From: Erythrobacter sp. SCSIO 43205
GTDB lineage: Bacteria > Pseudomonadota > Alphaproteobacteria > Sphingomonadales > Sphingomonadaceae
Assembly: GCF_019904235.1 (NCBI RefSeq)
Contig: NZ_CP063202.1
Location: 1,488,001-1,552,000, forward strand
DNA: 64,000 nt
Direction: 5' to 3'
The position numbers and the translations under genes were made by a program. Shown piece after piece: positions 17,752 to 26,708 of the stretch. The first letter of the stretch is position 1; each line of letters starts with the position of its first letter. Below the pieces are notes generated by a model. The model saw only the letters and a program-made list of their open reading frames with translations, searched no databases and was not told where the DNA came from.

Positions 17752-19116
17752 CTAGGCTTCGACCCAGGGCCCCGTAATTGCGAGGGTCCGGGTCGGCGCA
17801 TAGGCGTTTACAAACATCGTCTTGCCATCAGGCGCAAAGCACGCGCCTGCAAGCTCGGTCTGCACATTCAGGCGGCCAAGGTCATAGGCCCGGCCATCAG
17901 GCGTAATCCCGCGCAGATGGTTATCGACCACATCGGTGTATTGGTCCTCGCAAACAACGAGGTGCCCGTTTGGCGCAACGCACAGATTGTCGCCATAGTT
18001 GAACTGCTCCTTGCTCTCGCTTTCGAAGAACAGTTCGAAGCGGTCTGGCGTGCTTCCACCGCCGAGCGACAAGCGGAATATCTGGCCCAGTCCTTTTGCA
18101 CCGCCGCTGGTCGAACAGATGTACAGCTCACCTTCACCCATATGCAGCCCTTCGCCGCGCGCGATCACCGCTGCACCTTTCGCCGCGGCTCTCGTGCGAA
18201 GATCGTCCTTGGGCGCTTCAACATCGTCAAGGTCGATCCAGCTCACATTGAACGGCTGGCCAAGCGGCATGGTGGAGCCGGACCAATTGCGCGTGTCGGC
18301 AGGGCCGTTTTCAATGACCATCGCTTGAAGCTTGCCGCCTTTGGAAAGCTCGCCGGGGACATTGGGGATGAAGCGGTAAAAGACACTGTCGTCGCGGTCT
18401 TCGCTTTGGAAGACAAAGCGCGTGACCGGATCGACACAGGCAGCTTCGTGGTTGAAACGGCCCATGGCTTTCAAGGGTACGGGGTCGACAAGGCCAGTCG
18501 CATCGCCGGGCACTTCAAAGGTCCAGCCGTGATTGAGCGCGAGCCCATCGCCATAGCGTTGGCCCGGACCCGTTGGCGCTTCCTCGCAGGTGAGCCATGA
18601 TCCCCAGGGTGTTACGCCGCCAGAACAATTGCGGATCGTCCCGCCGAGCGTGCGGAACTGGCGTTTGACCTTCAACGTCTCCGCATCGAGCACGATATTG
18701 GTCGTCCCGCCGGGAACGATTTCGCCGTTGCGCGTGCCGTATCCTTTCGCAATCGGGCCGCCAGCATCATCGGTCGGGACAAGTTCGTGGTTGCGGACCA
18801 GAACAATCTCACCATTTCCGATGTCGAGACAGCCCATGCCGTCCGCTTTATCAGGCACGGTGCCTCCATCATCCATCGCATCGCCAAGGCTGGAGATTAC
18901 GCGATAGGAAAACCTTTCCGGTAGATCGAGCAATCCATTGGGGTCTTTCACCAAGGGGCCATAGCCGGAAAAACCCGAGGCAGGAGAAGCGGGCGCGGCA
19001 GTTGCGAGCCCCGCGCCTCGCGTCGTGCATCCGCTTGCCACGAGCGCTGCAAAAGCGCTGCTGGTGGCGGCGAGGAACTGGCGGCGGTTGGCAGCGGAGA
19101 ACTGTGCTGATGGCAT
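17752..19116 (-). CDS. PhoX-like (DUF839) exported beta-propeller protein
   Basis: A 454-residue protein beginning with a twin-arginine-like signal (NRRQFLAATSSAFAALVASG) that includes a lipobox-like SGC, so Tat export and possibly lipidation. The body matches the PhoX/DUF839 family: EIVLVRNHE, GGTTNIVLD, GGVTPWGSWLTCEEA, FNHEAACVDP, FVFQSEDRDDSVFYRF, LCVAPNGHLVVCEDQ. PhoX enzymes are calcium/iron alkaline phosphatases, but many DUF839 proteins lack tested activity, so substrate is left open. The start at 19116 is chosen for the Tat signal and an AGGGA site; upstream in-frame starts give no signal peptide. No Pho box was recognised. Confidence 0.8.
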   Translation of the reverse strand: MPSAQFSAANRRQFLAATSSAFAALVASGCTTRGAGLATAAPASPASGFSGYGPLVKDPNGLLDLPERFSYRVISSLGDAMDDGGTVPDKADGMGCLDIGNGEIVLVRNHELVPTDDAGGPIAKGYGTRNGEIVPGGTTNIVLDAETLKVKRQFRTLGGTIRNCSGGVTPWGSWLTCEEAPTGPGQRYGDGLALNHGWTFEVPGDATGLVDPVPLKAMGRFNHEAACVDPVTRFVFQSEDRDDSVFYRFIPNVPGELSKGGKLQAMVIENGPADTRNWSGSTMPLGQPFNVSWIDLDDVEAPKDDLRTRAAAKGAAVIARGEGLHMGEGELYICSTSGGAKGLGQIFRLSLGGGSTPDRFELFFESESKEQFNYGDNLCVAPNGHLVVCEDQYTDVVDNHLRGITPDGRAYDLGRLNVQTELAGACFAPDGKTMFVNAYAPTRTLAITGPWVEA

Positions 19117-19305
19117 GACGGAAATCCCTTGTTGGTATCTTTTCAATATAAGAGCACCGGATGACATTTTCACTGCTTCATTCAATGTAATTGCCAAGAC
19201 TTGCTTTGCCGGGGCCCGGACACAGAAATCGGCTAAGACAAGTCGCGCGGCCTTAAGCATTGACGCAAGGGACCATCACGCCTATCTGCAGCGCATAGCA
19301 GAGGC

Positions 19306-19318
19306 GATATATTATATC
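19306..19318. promoter_or_regulatory. AT-rich palindrome abutting the merC start codon
   Basis: GATATA-T-TATATC is a perfect inverted repeat ending one base before the ATG at 19319, in a GC-rich region. It resembles the ATA-rich dyads bound by Fur-family regulators such as Zur, which would suit a metal-uptake gene. The assignment is inference. Confidence 0.35.
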
Positions 19319-19675
19319 ATGAACTCCACAACCAAAAGCGATCATGCGGCAACAGCCCTGAGCGGGTTGTGCATTTTCCATTGCCTCGCGCTTCCTGTGA
19401 TCGCAAGCGCTGCGCCGTTTCTGGCTGCGATGGCCGATGCGGAGTGGGTTCACATCTTCTTTGCAAGCCTTGCGACAGTGATTTCAGCCAGCGTGCCGTT
19501 TCGTGATGTCGGTGCGCGCGGGCTGTCCTTCGTCGCACCAGCGGGGCTTGGTATTGCCTTTCTGGTCGCCGGTGTCTTCGCCCCTGAATTTGGCGCGGAT
19601 GAGACGCTTCTCACCGTTGTCGGCGGCGTGTTGCTGGCTGCGGCGCATATCCCGCGTATGGTCCCCTTCCGTTGA
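19319..19675 (+). CDS. MerC-domain membrane protein
   Basis: 118 residues with about four hydrophobic helices. The N-terminal segment ALSGLCIFHCLALPVIAS contains the paired cysteines (CxxxxC-like, with His) typical of the MerC domain. MerC proteins carry mercury in mer operons, but chromosomal MerC-domain proteins of sphingomonads are outside mer operons and may import other metals. The ATG at 19319 is preferred since upstream in-frame codons overlap the divergent PhoX-like gene and lack MerC similarity. The palindrome at 19306 sits where the ribosome-binding site should be. The stop overlaps the start of the asparaginase gene. Confidence 0.75.
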   Translation: MNSTTKSDHAATALSGLCIFHCLALPVIASAAPFLAAMADAEWVHIFFASLATVISASVPFRDVGARGLSFVAPAGLGIAFLVAGVFAPEFGADETLLTVVGGVLLAAAHIPRMVPFR

Positions 19676-20664
19676 CCGCTAAGCGTCCAAGGCTCCTTGT
19701 CCTTGGCACTGGCGGCACGATAGCAGGAAGCGCGTCCAGCGCGACCGACGGGTCTTACGCCGCAGGTGAGCTTGCCCTCGAAGATATGCTTAAAGGTTTA
19801 GCCGGGCTTGGGCTTGAGGCTGAGCTTATTGCTAAACCAATCGCGCAAATCGGGTCACAGGATATGGGCTGGCCGGTATGGGACGCGCTTCATCGCGAGA
19901 TCGTCGCGGCGCAGAACGATGCCACAATCGAAGGCATTCTCATCACTCATGGCACCGATACGGCGGAAGAAACCGCCTATTTGTTCGACCTCACATTGGC
20001 GGCGGGCAAGCCTTTGGTTCTGGTCGGAGCGATGCGTCCTGCGGGCGCGGTTGGCGCAGATGGGATGCGCAACTTTGCTAACGCTGTTCGCGTCGCGAGC
20101 GATACGGACGCGAGCGGGCGGGGGCCTTTACTCGTCATGGGCGACACGGTGTTTGCCGCCAAGGATGTGCGCAAGGCGGCGACATCCAACATCGACGCCT
20201 TCAAAGGGTATCCAAGGGGACCAATCGCGCGGGTAACGCCATCCAGCCTCGACTGGTTTGGCGGTGCGACACGGGTGGGAGAGCCAGCACGCTACGCCTG
20301 GCCAAAGGCGCTTCCGCGCGTTGCTATCCTCACCGCTGGCGCGGGCATGGATGCAAAGCCTGTCGAGGCGCTTCTCGGCATTGGCTGCTCTGGAATTGTG
20401 CTTGCTGGCATGGGGCAGGGTAATGCCCCCGGCTGCGTGCTCGATGCGTTAGGTGCAGCGGTCAAAGACGGTGCCCCGGTGGTCCGTTCATCGCGGGTGG
20501 ATGAGGGGTTGGTCGACCGCAATGTCGAGGTGGACGATGACGCTTACGGCTTCATTGCCGCTCGCGCTCAAGGCCCTGCTAAGGCGCGTATCTTGCTGAT
20601 GGTGCTTATCGCCAATGGGATCACGGACGCGGCCTCCATTCAGGCAGCGTTTGATCGGGGTTAG
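19672..20664 (+). CDS. L-asparaginase
   Basis: 330 residues. The N-terminal GTGGTIAGSA carries the first catalytic Thr, and THGTDTAEETAYLF carries the second Thr-Asp pair; GAMRPAGAVGADGMRN is another family block. Hydrolyses asparagine to aspartate and ammonia. There is no signal peptide, pointing to a cytoplasmic enzyme. The start must be the TTG at 19672 (or nothing), since no ATG or GTG lies between the preceding stop and the conserved GTGGT block. TTG overlaps the merC TGA stop (TTGA), so translation is probably coupled. Pairing with merC is odd functionally. Confidence 0.88.
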   Translation: MTAKRPRLLVLGTGGTIAGSASSATDGSYAAGELALEDMLKGLAGLGLEAELIAKPIAQIGSQDMGWPVWDALHREIVAAQNDATIEGILITHGTDTAEETAYLFDLTLAAGKPLVLVGAMRPAGAVGADGMRNFANAVRVASDTDASGRGPLLVMGDTVFAAKDVRKAATSNIDAFKGYPRGPIARVTPSSLDWFGGATRVGEPARYAWPKALPRVAILTAGAGMDAKPVEALLGIGCSGIVLAGMGQGNAPGCVLDALGAAVKDGAPVVRSSRVDEGLVDRNVEVDDDAYGFIAARAQGPAKARILLMVLIANGITDAASIQAAFDRG

Positions 20665-20675
20665 AGTGCCGGAAG

Positions 20676-20758
20676 GCCCACCCCGCTGCGACTAGGCCTC
20701 ACCTACAGTTCGGCAAGTCTTGCACCCCTCCCGCGGGCGGGAGGGGTTGGGGGTGGGC
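20676..20758. repeat. Interspersed palindromic repeat, family A, copy 2
   Basis: Same ends as copy 1 (GCCCACCCCGCTGCGACTAG ... GGGGTGGGC) with the perfect hairpin CCCCTCCCGC-GG-GCGGGAGGGG at 20725-20746. It occupies the whole gap between the asparaginase gene and the convergent reductase gene, so it may double as a bidirectional terminator. Confidence 0.8.
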
Positions 20759-20774
20759 CTCAAACCGCGCTACC

Positions 20775-21884
20775 TTACGCCCAAGGCGTGACGAGATACT
20801 TCTCGCCAGTTTTCATCCGGCGATAATCTAGGATCGCCTCTTTGGTCAGCATCTCGTGCAAATTCACTTTCGCCTTATAGCTTGAGGCAAAAGTGTTCGT
20901 GAGATTGTCGAGCACACGCTGGCGCATACGACCAACCGTTTCCATCCCGGCTTTTTGAAGGAACGGGGTGAGAAGCCAGCCCGAAAGCGTCCAGCCAAAG
21001 CCATAAGACGGGGTCAGCATTGTTGGGCTCATATCGAGGCGGCCGTAAATGAACATCCGCTTTTCCTGATTGGAGCCATAGCGTGAATATTCGGTCATTT
21101 TGGATACGGCGACCTGCTCCATCGCCTTGAAAACGGTGTCCGTCGCCTTGCCGCCGCCGATGGGATCAAAGCCATAGAACGCATCGGTTGCATCAATTGC
21201 AGAGCGCAGTTGATCCATGAAATCATCGTCGGAAGAGTTGACGACATATTTCGCGCCAAGACCTTTGAGCATTTCGACGTGTTCGGACTTGCGCACAATA
21301 TTGACCAGCTCAATGCCGTCTTCTGCGCAGATTTTGATGAGCATCTGACCAAGGTTCGACGCAGCCGCCGTGTGCACAATCGCCTTTTGCCCGTCCATCT
21401 TGGCATTCTCAACAAAACCAAGCGCGGTCATGGGGTTAACAAAAGAACTTGCCCCGTCTTCGCAAGAGTGGTCGCCAAGCGGCAAGCACATCATCGCATC
21501 GGCAATCGCATATTGGCTGAACGCATTGCCGGGTACACAAGCGACGCGCTTACCCATAAGCGCTTTGGCCATATCGCTGTCGCCAGTGGCAACGACGGTG
21601 CCTGCGCCCTCGTTTCCTGCTGGCAGGCGTTGGTCAAAGCGCGCCTTCTGGCCGGAAAGGAAGGGTTCGGGCATGGCAGCTACGACTTTGCCATCGGAAT
21701 ATTCCGCATTCTCGAAATCCGCTGCGCTGGTGAGGATGGCAAGGTCCGATGGATTGATGGGTGCTGCTTCCATCTTGACCAGAACCTGATTGCCTTTGGG
21801 CTCTGCGAAGCTTTCCTCGCTCACCTCAAGGGTCAATTTGCCATCGCTCGAAAGCGTCGTGAAAAGCTGTTTGCCGGTGGTCAT
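20775..21884 (-). CDS. MDR-family zinc-independent alcohol dehydrogenase / quinone reductase
   Basis: 369 residues, ATG with an AGAGGAC site upstream. N-terminal GroES-like part (VLVKMEAAPINPSDL, PAGNEGAGTVVATG) and Rossmann part (AIVHTAAASNLGQMLIKIC; GLGAKYVVNS) mark a medium-chain dehydrogenase/reductase. The Cys-rich structural zinc loop and the catalytic zinc Cys/His set are missing, so it belongs to the zinc-free reductases acting on quinones or enoyl substrates with NADPH. No pathway partner is adjacent. Confidence 0.85.
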   Translation of the reverse strand: MTTGKQLFTTLSSDGKLTLEVSEESFAEPKGNQVLVKMEAAPINPSDLAILTSAADFENAEYSDGKVVAAMPEPFLSGQKARFDQRLPAGNEGAGTVVATGDSDMAKALMGKRVACVPGNAFSQYAIADAMMCLPLGDHSCEDGASSFVNPMTALGFVENAKMDGQKAIVHTAAASNLGQMLIKICAEDGIELVNIVRKSEHVEMLKGLGAKYVVNSSDDDFMDQLRSAIDATDAFYGFDPIGGGKATDTVFKAMEQVAVSKMTEYSRYGSNQEKRMFIYGRLDMSPTMLTPSYGFGWTLSGWLLTPFLQKAGMETVGRMRQRVLDNLTNTFASSYKAKVNLHEMLTKEAILDYRRMKTGEKYLVTPWA

Positions 21885-21945
21885 AAATGTCCTCTTTCCA
21901 TTGAATTTTTGTTTTTAGCCTCAGGCCGTTTGTCGCATAATTGGA

Positions 21946-22692
21946 CTAACCGTCGGGATAAATCGCCTCAACAAAGTAGAGCCCATGAGGCGGTGCGTTA
22001 AGCCCTAATTCGCGGCGGTCTTTTGCCGCTAGGGCATGGCCGATCTGCGCTTCGTCCCATGTCCCTTGCCCCACCAATTTAAGGCATCCGACCATGGATC
22101 GGACCTGATGATGCAAGAAGCTCCGAGCCTCAGCATAGATTCGCAGTTCGTCGCCATCTCGCTCGACATCGAGGCGGTCCAATGTCTTGACCGGGTCTTT
22201 CGATTGGCACTGCACAGAACGGAAAGTGGTGAAGTCATGGCGTCCCACAAGGCTTTGCGCAGCGCGGTGCATGGCTTCGTCGTCAAGCGGCTTTGCCACG
22301 TGCCACACCTGCTTCTTGGCAAAGGTCAAGGGCGCGCGCCGGTTGCAGATGCGATAGACATAGCGGCGCTCAATACATGAAAACCGCGCGTGCCAGTCGT
22401 CGGGCACGATTTGAGCGTCGAGGATCGCGATGGGCTCTGGGCGAAGATGCGCATTAAGCGCTTCGGACAAGCGAAACGGGTCCATTTCCTTTGCAAGATC
22501 GACATGGGAGCGCATCCCCAGCGCATGAACGCCTGCATCGGTGCGCCCTGCTGAATGAAGCACGACCTCTTCGCCGGTAATGCGATGAAGCGCCTCTTCG
22601 ATAGACTGCTGGACGCTTGGGCCCTGCTTTTGCCGCTGAAGCCCGTAGAACGGCGTCCCGTCAAATTCTATGGTCAGCGCGTAACGGGTCAC
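21946..22692 (-). CDS. truA: tRNA pseudouridine(38-40) synthase
   Basis: 248 residues. Converts uridines 38-40 in the tRNA anticodon arm. The catalytic Asp is D52 in [13 protein letters not shown]; further signatures are YGLQRQ near residue 20 and [12 protein letters not shown] near 195. Its ATG overlaps the fmt stop by four bases (ATGA), giving an fmt-truA operon, a common alphaproteobacterial order. Confidence 0.96.
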   Translation of the reverse strand: MTRYALTIEFDGTPFYGLQRQKQGPSVQQSIEEALHRITGEEVVLHSAGRTDAGVHALGMRSHVDLAKEMDPFRLSEALNAHLRPEPIAILDAQIVPDDWHARFSCIERRYVYRICNRRAPLTFAKKQVWHVAKPLDDEAMHRAAQSLVGRHDFTTFRSVQCQSKDPVKTLDRLDVERDGDELRIYAEARSFLHHQVRSMVGCLKLVGQGTWDEAQIGHALAAKDRRELGLNAPPHGLYFVEAIYPDG

Positions 22693-23660
22693 TTGAGAAC
22701 AGTCCCTGGCTCAATTGGTCGCCCGCGCAAGAAATCCTCGCGGCTCATCGCTGGCTTGCCCGCGCGTTGGAGTTTCAATGGGCGGATCGCGCCTTCACCG
22801 CACGCAATGGTGAAGTCATCGTCCAATACCGTGCCAGCATCCGCTCCCCCGCGAAGGCGGGGGCCCAGGGCGTCCGAAGTGCTTGTCTCTGCTGGATCCC
22901 CGCCTTCGCGGGGAAGCGCTACTTCTTCAGCCAGAAGCAGCTTCACCCGCTCGTCACCAAGCTCAAACCAGGCGCCGGGGAAGGGCGCGAGCCCTGCAAT
23001 ATGGCGAACCAGTTCACCTGCAGGCCGCGACCAGTCAATCCGCGCTTCGGCCTTGTCGATCTTGGCGGCGTGCGTCGCTTGGGCATCATCCTGAACCACA
23101 GGCGGAAAAGCATCAAGGTCGTTCAATACCTCAACCATTGCCTCTGCGCCCATCGCGCCAAGCTCTTCAAACATCTCGCCAGTGGTCTTCGCCCCAATCG
23201 GCGTCCTCACGATATGCCGCATGGGTCCGGTATCGAGCCCTGCCTCCATCTGCATGATGGTAACGCCCGTCTCCTCATCGCCCGCCATGATCGCGCGGTG
23301 GATCGGCGCAGCGCCCCGCCAGCGCGGCAGGAGTGAGGCGTGGATGTTGAGACAGCCATGCGTCGGCGCATCAAGCACCGCTTGCGGCAGGATCAGGCCA
23401 TAGGCTGCAACCACCGCAATATCGGCACCAAGCGCGGCAAACTCGGACCTAGCCTCATCACTTCGCAGCGATTTGGGATGGCGCACCTCAAACCCCAGCT
23501 CCTCGGCTTTTGCCTGAACCGGAGAGGGACGCAGCTTCTTGCCCCGGCCCGAACGGCTTGGCGGCTGGGTGTAGACGCAGGCGATTTCGTGACCTGCCTC
23601 GTGGAGAGCCTCCAGTGCAGGCACCGCAAAATCGGGCGTTCCCATAAAAACAATGCGCAT
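22689..23660 (-). CDS. fmt: Methionyl-tRNA formyltransferase carrying an in-frame palindromic insertion
   Basis: Formylates initiator Met-tRNA. N-terminal [16 protein letters not shown], catalytic Asn105 and His107 in [17 protein letters not shown], and Asp143 in GLDTGP are all present. The ATG at 23660 gives 323 residues; an in-frame ATG 36 nt upstream adds nothing conserved. The unusual part is residues about 249-273 ([10 protein letters not shown]...[10 protein letters not shown]) in the C-terminal domain. They are translated from a two-armed GC palindrome of the intergenic repeat type. Reading frame and downstream fmt sequence ([20 protein letters not shown]) are kept, so the enzyme is probably active. 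Confidence 0.95.
   Translation of the reverse strand: MRIVFMGTPDFAVPALEALHEAGHEIACVYTQPPSRSGRGKKLRPSPVQAKAEELGFEVRHPKSLRSDEARSEFAALGADIAVVAAYGLILPQAVLDAPTHGCLNIHASLLPRWRGAAPIHRAIMAGDEETGVTIMQMEAGLDTGPMRHIVRTPIGAKTTGEMFEELGAMGAEAMVEVLNDLDAFPPVVQDDAQATHAAKIDKAEARIDWSRPAGELVRHIAGLAPFPGAWFELGDERVKLLLAEEVALPREGGDPAETSTSDALGPRLRGGADAGTVLDDDFTIACGEGAIRPLKLQRAGKPAMSREDFLRGRPIEPGTVLK
22840..22920. repeat. Palindromic repeat element (family C) inserted within fmt
   Basis: Two GC hairpins, CCCCCGC-GAAG-GCGGGGG (22846-22863) and TCCCCGC-CTTC-GCGGGGA (22897-22914), are separated by about 33 nt. The two arms are near-inverted copies of each other and match the style of the intergenic element at 25159. The element lies in frame within the fmt coding sequence, as Rickettsia palindromic elements do. 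Confidence 0.8.
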
Positions 23661-23713
23661 AAGAGCGTCAGCAAACCTTTGTGAATTTCGCTGCACGCCC
23701 TATCTCTCCCCAC

Positions 23714-24310
23714 ATGGCATCGCAAGAGATCGAAGCACTATCCAGCGTATTGGCGCGCCTTCCGGGCCTTGGTCCACGCAGCGCGCGGAGAGCTGTGCTG
23801 TGGCTGGTCAAGAACCGAGAGCGCGCTTTGCCAGACTTGCTGGAGGCGCTCGACAGCGTTTCCCAATCGCTCGTCGAATGCGAGGTTTGCGGGAACGTGG
23901 ACACGACAAACCCTTGCGGGATATGTGCCGATCCTCGCCGCGATGCAAAGGCGCTGTGCGTTGTGGAGGATGTGGCCGACGTTTGGGCATTGGACCGCGC
24001 GCGGCTGTTTCAGGGGCGCTATCATGTGCTTGGCGGCAAACTTTCAGCGCTCGATGGCATTGGTCCGGAAGACCTCAACATTCCATCGCTGATTGACCGG
24101 GTGGCGACTGGCGAGGTGGACGAAGTCGTGCTTGCGATGAATGCAACGTTAGAGGGACAAACCACTGCCCACTACCTTGCTGAGCGGCTCGAGGAGCATC
24201 AGGTCCGCATTACGCAGCTTGCTCACGGCCTGCCTGTGGGCGGGGAGCTCGATTACCTCGACGAGGGCACTTTGGCTCAGGCACTCCGGGCACGGCGGCC
24301 AGTGGGTTAG
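23714..24310 (+). CDS. recR: Recombination mediator protein RecR
   Basis: 198 residues. RecR works with RecO/RecF to load RecA at gaps. The order is helix-hairpin-helix ([18 protein letters not shown], about 14-31), a C4 zinc finger [16 protein letters not shown] (about 57-72), then a Toprim domain ([29 protein letters not shown]). The ATG at 23714 gives the standard N-terminus; a GTG at 23681 would add 11 residues. It is divergent from fmt with a short shared upstream region, and followed by repeat copy 3 and def. Confidence 0.95.
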   Translation: MASQEIEALSSVLARLPGLGPRSARRAVLWLVKNRERALPDLLEALDSVSQSLVECEVCGNVDTTNPCGICADPRRDAKALCVVEDVADVWALDRARLFQGRYHVLGGKLSALDGIGPEDLNIPSLIDRVATGEVDEVVLAMNATLEGQTTAHYLAERLEEHQVRITQLAHGLPVGGELDYLDEGTLAQALRARRPVG

Positions 24311-24311
24311 G

Positions 24312-24388
24312 GCCCACCCCAACCCCTCCCGCAAGCGGGAGGGGAGCGAGACTTGCCAGCTTGCTGGCTTAGTCGCAGCGGGGTGGGC
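24312..24388. repeat. Interspersed palindromic repeat, family A, copy 3
   Basis: GCCCACCCC...GGGGTGGGC ends, hairpin CCCCTCCCGC-AA-GCGGGAGGGG at 24323-24344, and the right-end text CTTAGTCGCAGC. It is in the orientation opposite to copies 1 and 2. It starts two bases after the recR stop and lies between recR and def. Confidence 0.8.
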
Positions 24389-24454
24389 AATTTCGATCAC
24401 TATGATCGAACGCTTGCGCTTGCCCCGCACGACTTCACTCACTAAATCGCCCTC

Positions 24455-25027
24455 ATGGCTATACGCGAAATCATTGAAGTGCCGGATCCCCGGCTCAAAC
24501 TTGTGTCTGAACCCGTCAAACCGGAAGAGTTCAACGACGAGCTTAAAACACTTGTCGAAGATATGTTTGAGACGATGTACGATGCCCCCGGCATTGGGCT
24601 TGCAGCGATCCAGGTCGCTGTGCCCAAACGCGTTCTCGTCATCGACTTGCAGCCAGAAGACCCGGACGGCGAGCCTGTCGAATGCGAGCATGACGGGCAC
24701 AAGCACACCCATCCCGCGACGAAGAAAGAGCCACGTGTCTTCATAAATCCGGTGATCACGCCTGAAACAGAGGAAATGAGCACCTTTCAGGAAGGTTGCC
24801 TCTCGCTCCCCGAAATATACGCCGATGTGGATCGCCCGGCGTCTTGCACGGTCGAGTATCAGGATTTGGACGGCAACCACCACAAGGAGCATCTGACGGG
24901 CCTTATGGCGACCTGCCTCCAGCACGAGATGGATCACTTGGAAGGCATCGTCTTCATCGACCATCTCTCACGCCTCAAGCGAAATATGATGCTGAAGAAG
25001 CTGAAGAAAATACGTCAGGCCGCATAG
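24455..25027 (+). CDS. def: Peptide deformylase with a His-rich insertion
   Basis: 190 residues. Removes the formyl group from nascent proteins, the complement of fmt. The three motifs are intact: GIGLAAIQ (46-53), EGCLSLP (113-119, metal Cys115) and QHEMDH (metal His157 and His161, catalytic Glu158). Between strands, residues about 66-91 form an insertion (EDPDGEPVECEHDGHKHTH...) with one Cys and four His residues, longer than in E. coli Def and able to bind metal in principle. The ribosome-binding site is poor. Confidence 0.96.
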   Translation: MAIREIIEVPDPRLKLVSEPVKPEEFNDELKTLVEDMFETMYDAPGIGLAAIQVAVPKRVLVIDLQPEDPDGEPVECEHDGHKHTHPATKKEPRVFINPVITPETEEMSTFQEGCLSLPEIYADVDRPASCTVEYQDLDGNHHKEHLTGLMATCLQHEMDHLEGIVFIDHLSRLKRNMMLKKLKKIRQAA

Positions 25028-25036
25028 TTTGTTTTG

Positions 25037-25138
25037 CGAAGACGCATCCGCGCCTTCGTCCTCGGTGCTGTTCCCTTCGCTTCGCTCCGGGCCACCTGCG
25101 GGCGCACGGTCGTGCTTGCGGTCCTGTGAACCGTTCTG
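25037..25138. repeat. Repeat family B, copy 1 (GC-rich intergenic element)
   Basis: The text GCATCCGCGCCTTCGTCCTCG ... CTCCGGGCC..CTGCGGGCGCACGGTCGTGCTTGCGGTC matches the reverse complement of part of the element at 38636-38876. It lies between def and rmuC. No coding signal was found in it. Confidence 0.65.
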
Positions 25139-25158
25139 GCGCATACCTCTCCATTACC

Positions 25159-25185
25159 GTCATCCCCGCGCAGGCGGGGATCCAG
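25159..25185. repeat. Repeat family C, intergenic single-arm copy
   Basis: CGTCATCCCCGCGCAGGCGGG continues into GATCCAG and contains the hairpin TCCCCGC-GCAG-GCGGGGA (25163-25180). This is the familiar alphaproteobacterial intergenic palindrome and corresponds to one arm of the element inside fmt. Confidence 0.75.
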
Positions 25186-25250
25186 CTTCTTTGCCGGGGA
25201 TATCCAACAAAGCACTAGTGTTCCGTATTTGTTCCGTGCTATAAAGAAGC

Positions 25251-26708
25251 ATGGAAAATCCGATTCTTCTCATCATCGCTTTGCTTGTTGGGCTTCTATT
25301 CGGGGGCGGGGGGGCTTTGTTCTTTGCCTCGCGCACAGCTGCTGATCTCAAGGAGCGCCTTGCATCGAGCGAGGGCCAATCGCGCGAGCTTGAGGTGAGC
25401 CTTGGCGATACGAAGTCTCGGCTTGCCGCCGTTGAGGTAAGGGCAGGGCAGGCGGAAGCGCTTGAACGAGAGCTAGGCGAAGAGCGCACCAAACGCATGG
25501 CTCTGTCCGAACGCTATTCTCAGCTTGATGCGACCGCGAAGGAGCGGGAAAAAGCGTTTGAAGAGCAAAAGCGCCTTTTGAGCGAGGCGCGCGAGGAGCT
25601 CACCAATCAATTCAAAGCAGCTGGCGCCGAAGTGCTCCGCGAAAATCAGGAAGCGTTCCTGCGCCGCGCCGAAGAACGCTTCCGCCAATCCGAGGAAGCG
25701 GGCGAGGCGAAGATCAAGGCGTTGCTCAATCCAGTTGGCGAAAGGCTCGCGTCTTATGAAAAGCAGGTCAGCGAGCTGGAGGCCAAGCGTACCGATGCTT
25801 TCGGACAACTCCATGGGCTTATTCAATCCATGCGCGAGGGGCAGGAAGAGGTCCGGCGCGAGGCGCAGCGGCTTGGCAATTCACTGACCAATGCGCCAAA
25901 GGCGCGCGGGCGTTGGGGGGAGCGGGCTTTGCAAAACCTGCTCGAACAATGCGGGCTGGCCGAGCACACCGATTTTATGATGGAGCATTCGGTTGACACC
26001 GATGAGGGAAGGCTTCGTCCCGATGCGATCATCAATGTGCCGGGGCAAAAGAAGCTCGTGATCGATTCCAAAGTGTCGCTCAACGCCTATCAGGCAGCCT
26101 TCGAGGCCGATGACGACGAGACGCGCAAACGCGAGCTGGACGCGCACGCGAAATCCATGCGTAACCACGTGCAAACATTGGGCGCGAAAAGCTATCAGAG
26201 CCAATTCGAAGAAGCGCCCGATTACGTCATCATGTTCATTCCCGGCGAACATTTTGTGACCGCCGCTTTGGACGCTGACCCGACTTTGTGGGACTTTGCT
26301 TTCGAACGCCGGGTTTTGCTTGCAACGCCCACCAACCTCGTCGCCATCGCGCGCACCGTCGCGCAGGTCTGGCGGCAGGACGGCCTTGCCAAAGAGGCAC
26401 AGGAAATCGGGCGCATGGGGGCAGAGCTCTACGGTCGCCTGGAAACCGCAGCCTCGCACCTCAAGCGCGTTGGCGGGGGGCTTGAGACAGCGGTCAACAA
26501 TTACAACAAATTTGTAGGCAGCTTTGAACGCAATGTCCTTTCTTCAGGCAAGCGTCTCGCAGAAAAAGGCGTCGAAATCGGCAAGCGCGAGATCGAAGAA
26601 GTGCCACTTGTCGAAAGCACCCCGCGCTATAATGCGGCGGATGCGAAGGCGGTCGACGATGAGGACGAGGGTTTCATGCTTGAGAGCAAGCAGGACGCGG
26701 CCGAATGA
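25251..26708 (+). CDS. rmuC: DNA recombination protein RmuC homologue
   Basis: 485 residues: an N-terminal membrane anchor (about 5-25), a long coiled coil (about 32-195, rich in Ala/Glu/Arg heptads), then the RmuC nuclease-like domain (about 220-430) with the signatures GRWGERALQNLLEQCGL, LVIDSKVSLNAYQ and DYVIMFIPGEHF. RmuC limits inversions at short repeats, presumably as a nuclease of the restriction-endonuclease-like fold. The stop overlaps the next gene's ATG by four bases (ATGA). Confidence 0.93.
   Translation: MENPILLIIALLVGLLFGGGGALFFASRTAADLKERLASSEGQSRELEVSLGDTKSRLAAVEVRAGQAEALERELGEERTKRMALSERYSQLDATAKEREKAFEEQKRLLSEAREELTNQFKAAGAEVLRENQEAFLRRAEERFRQSEEAGEAKIKALLNPVGERLASYEKQVSELEAKRTDAFGQLHGLIQSMREGQEEVRREAQRLGNSLTNAPKARGRWGERALQNLLEQCGLAEHTDFMMEHSVDTDEGRLRPDAIINVPGQKKLVIDSKVSLNAYQAAFEADDDETRKRELDAHAKSMRNHVQTLGAKSYQSQFEEAPDYVIMFIPGEHFVTAALDADPTLWDFAFERRVLLATPTNLVAIARTVAQVWRQDGLAKEAQEIGRMGAELYGRLETAASHLKRVGGGLETAVNNYNKFVGSFERNVLSSGKRLAEKGVEIGKREIEEVPLVESTPRYNAADAKAVDDEDEGFMLESKQDAAE

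Noticed and set aside
22884..23336. Plus-strand ORFs opposite fmt
   Set aside because: fmt on the minus strand has all catalytic motifs; the plus frames are shadows.
25028..25250. Short ORFs between def and rmuC
   Set aside because: The stretch consists of repeat families B and C; no coding signal.
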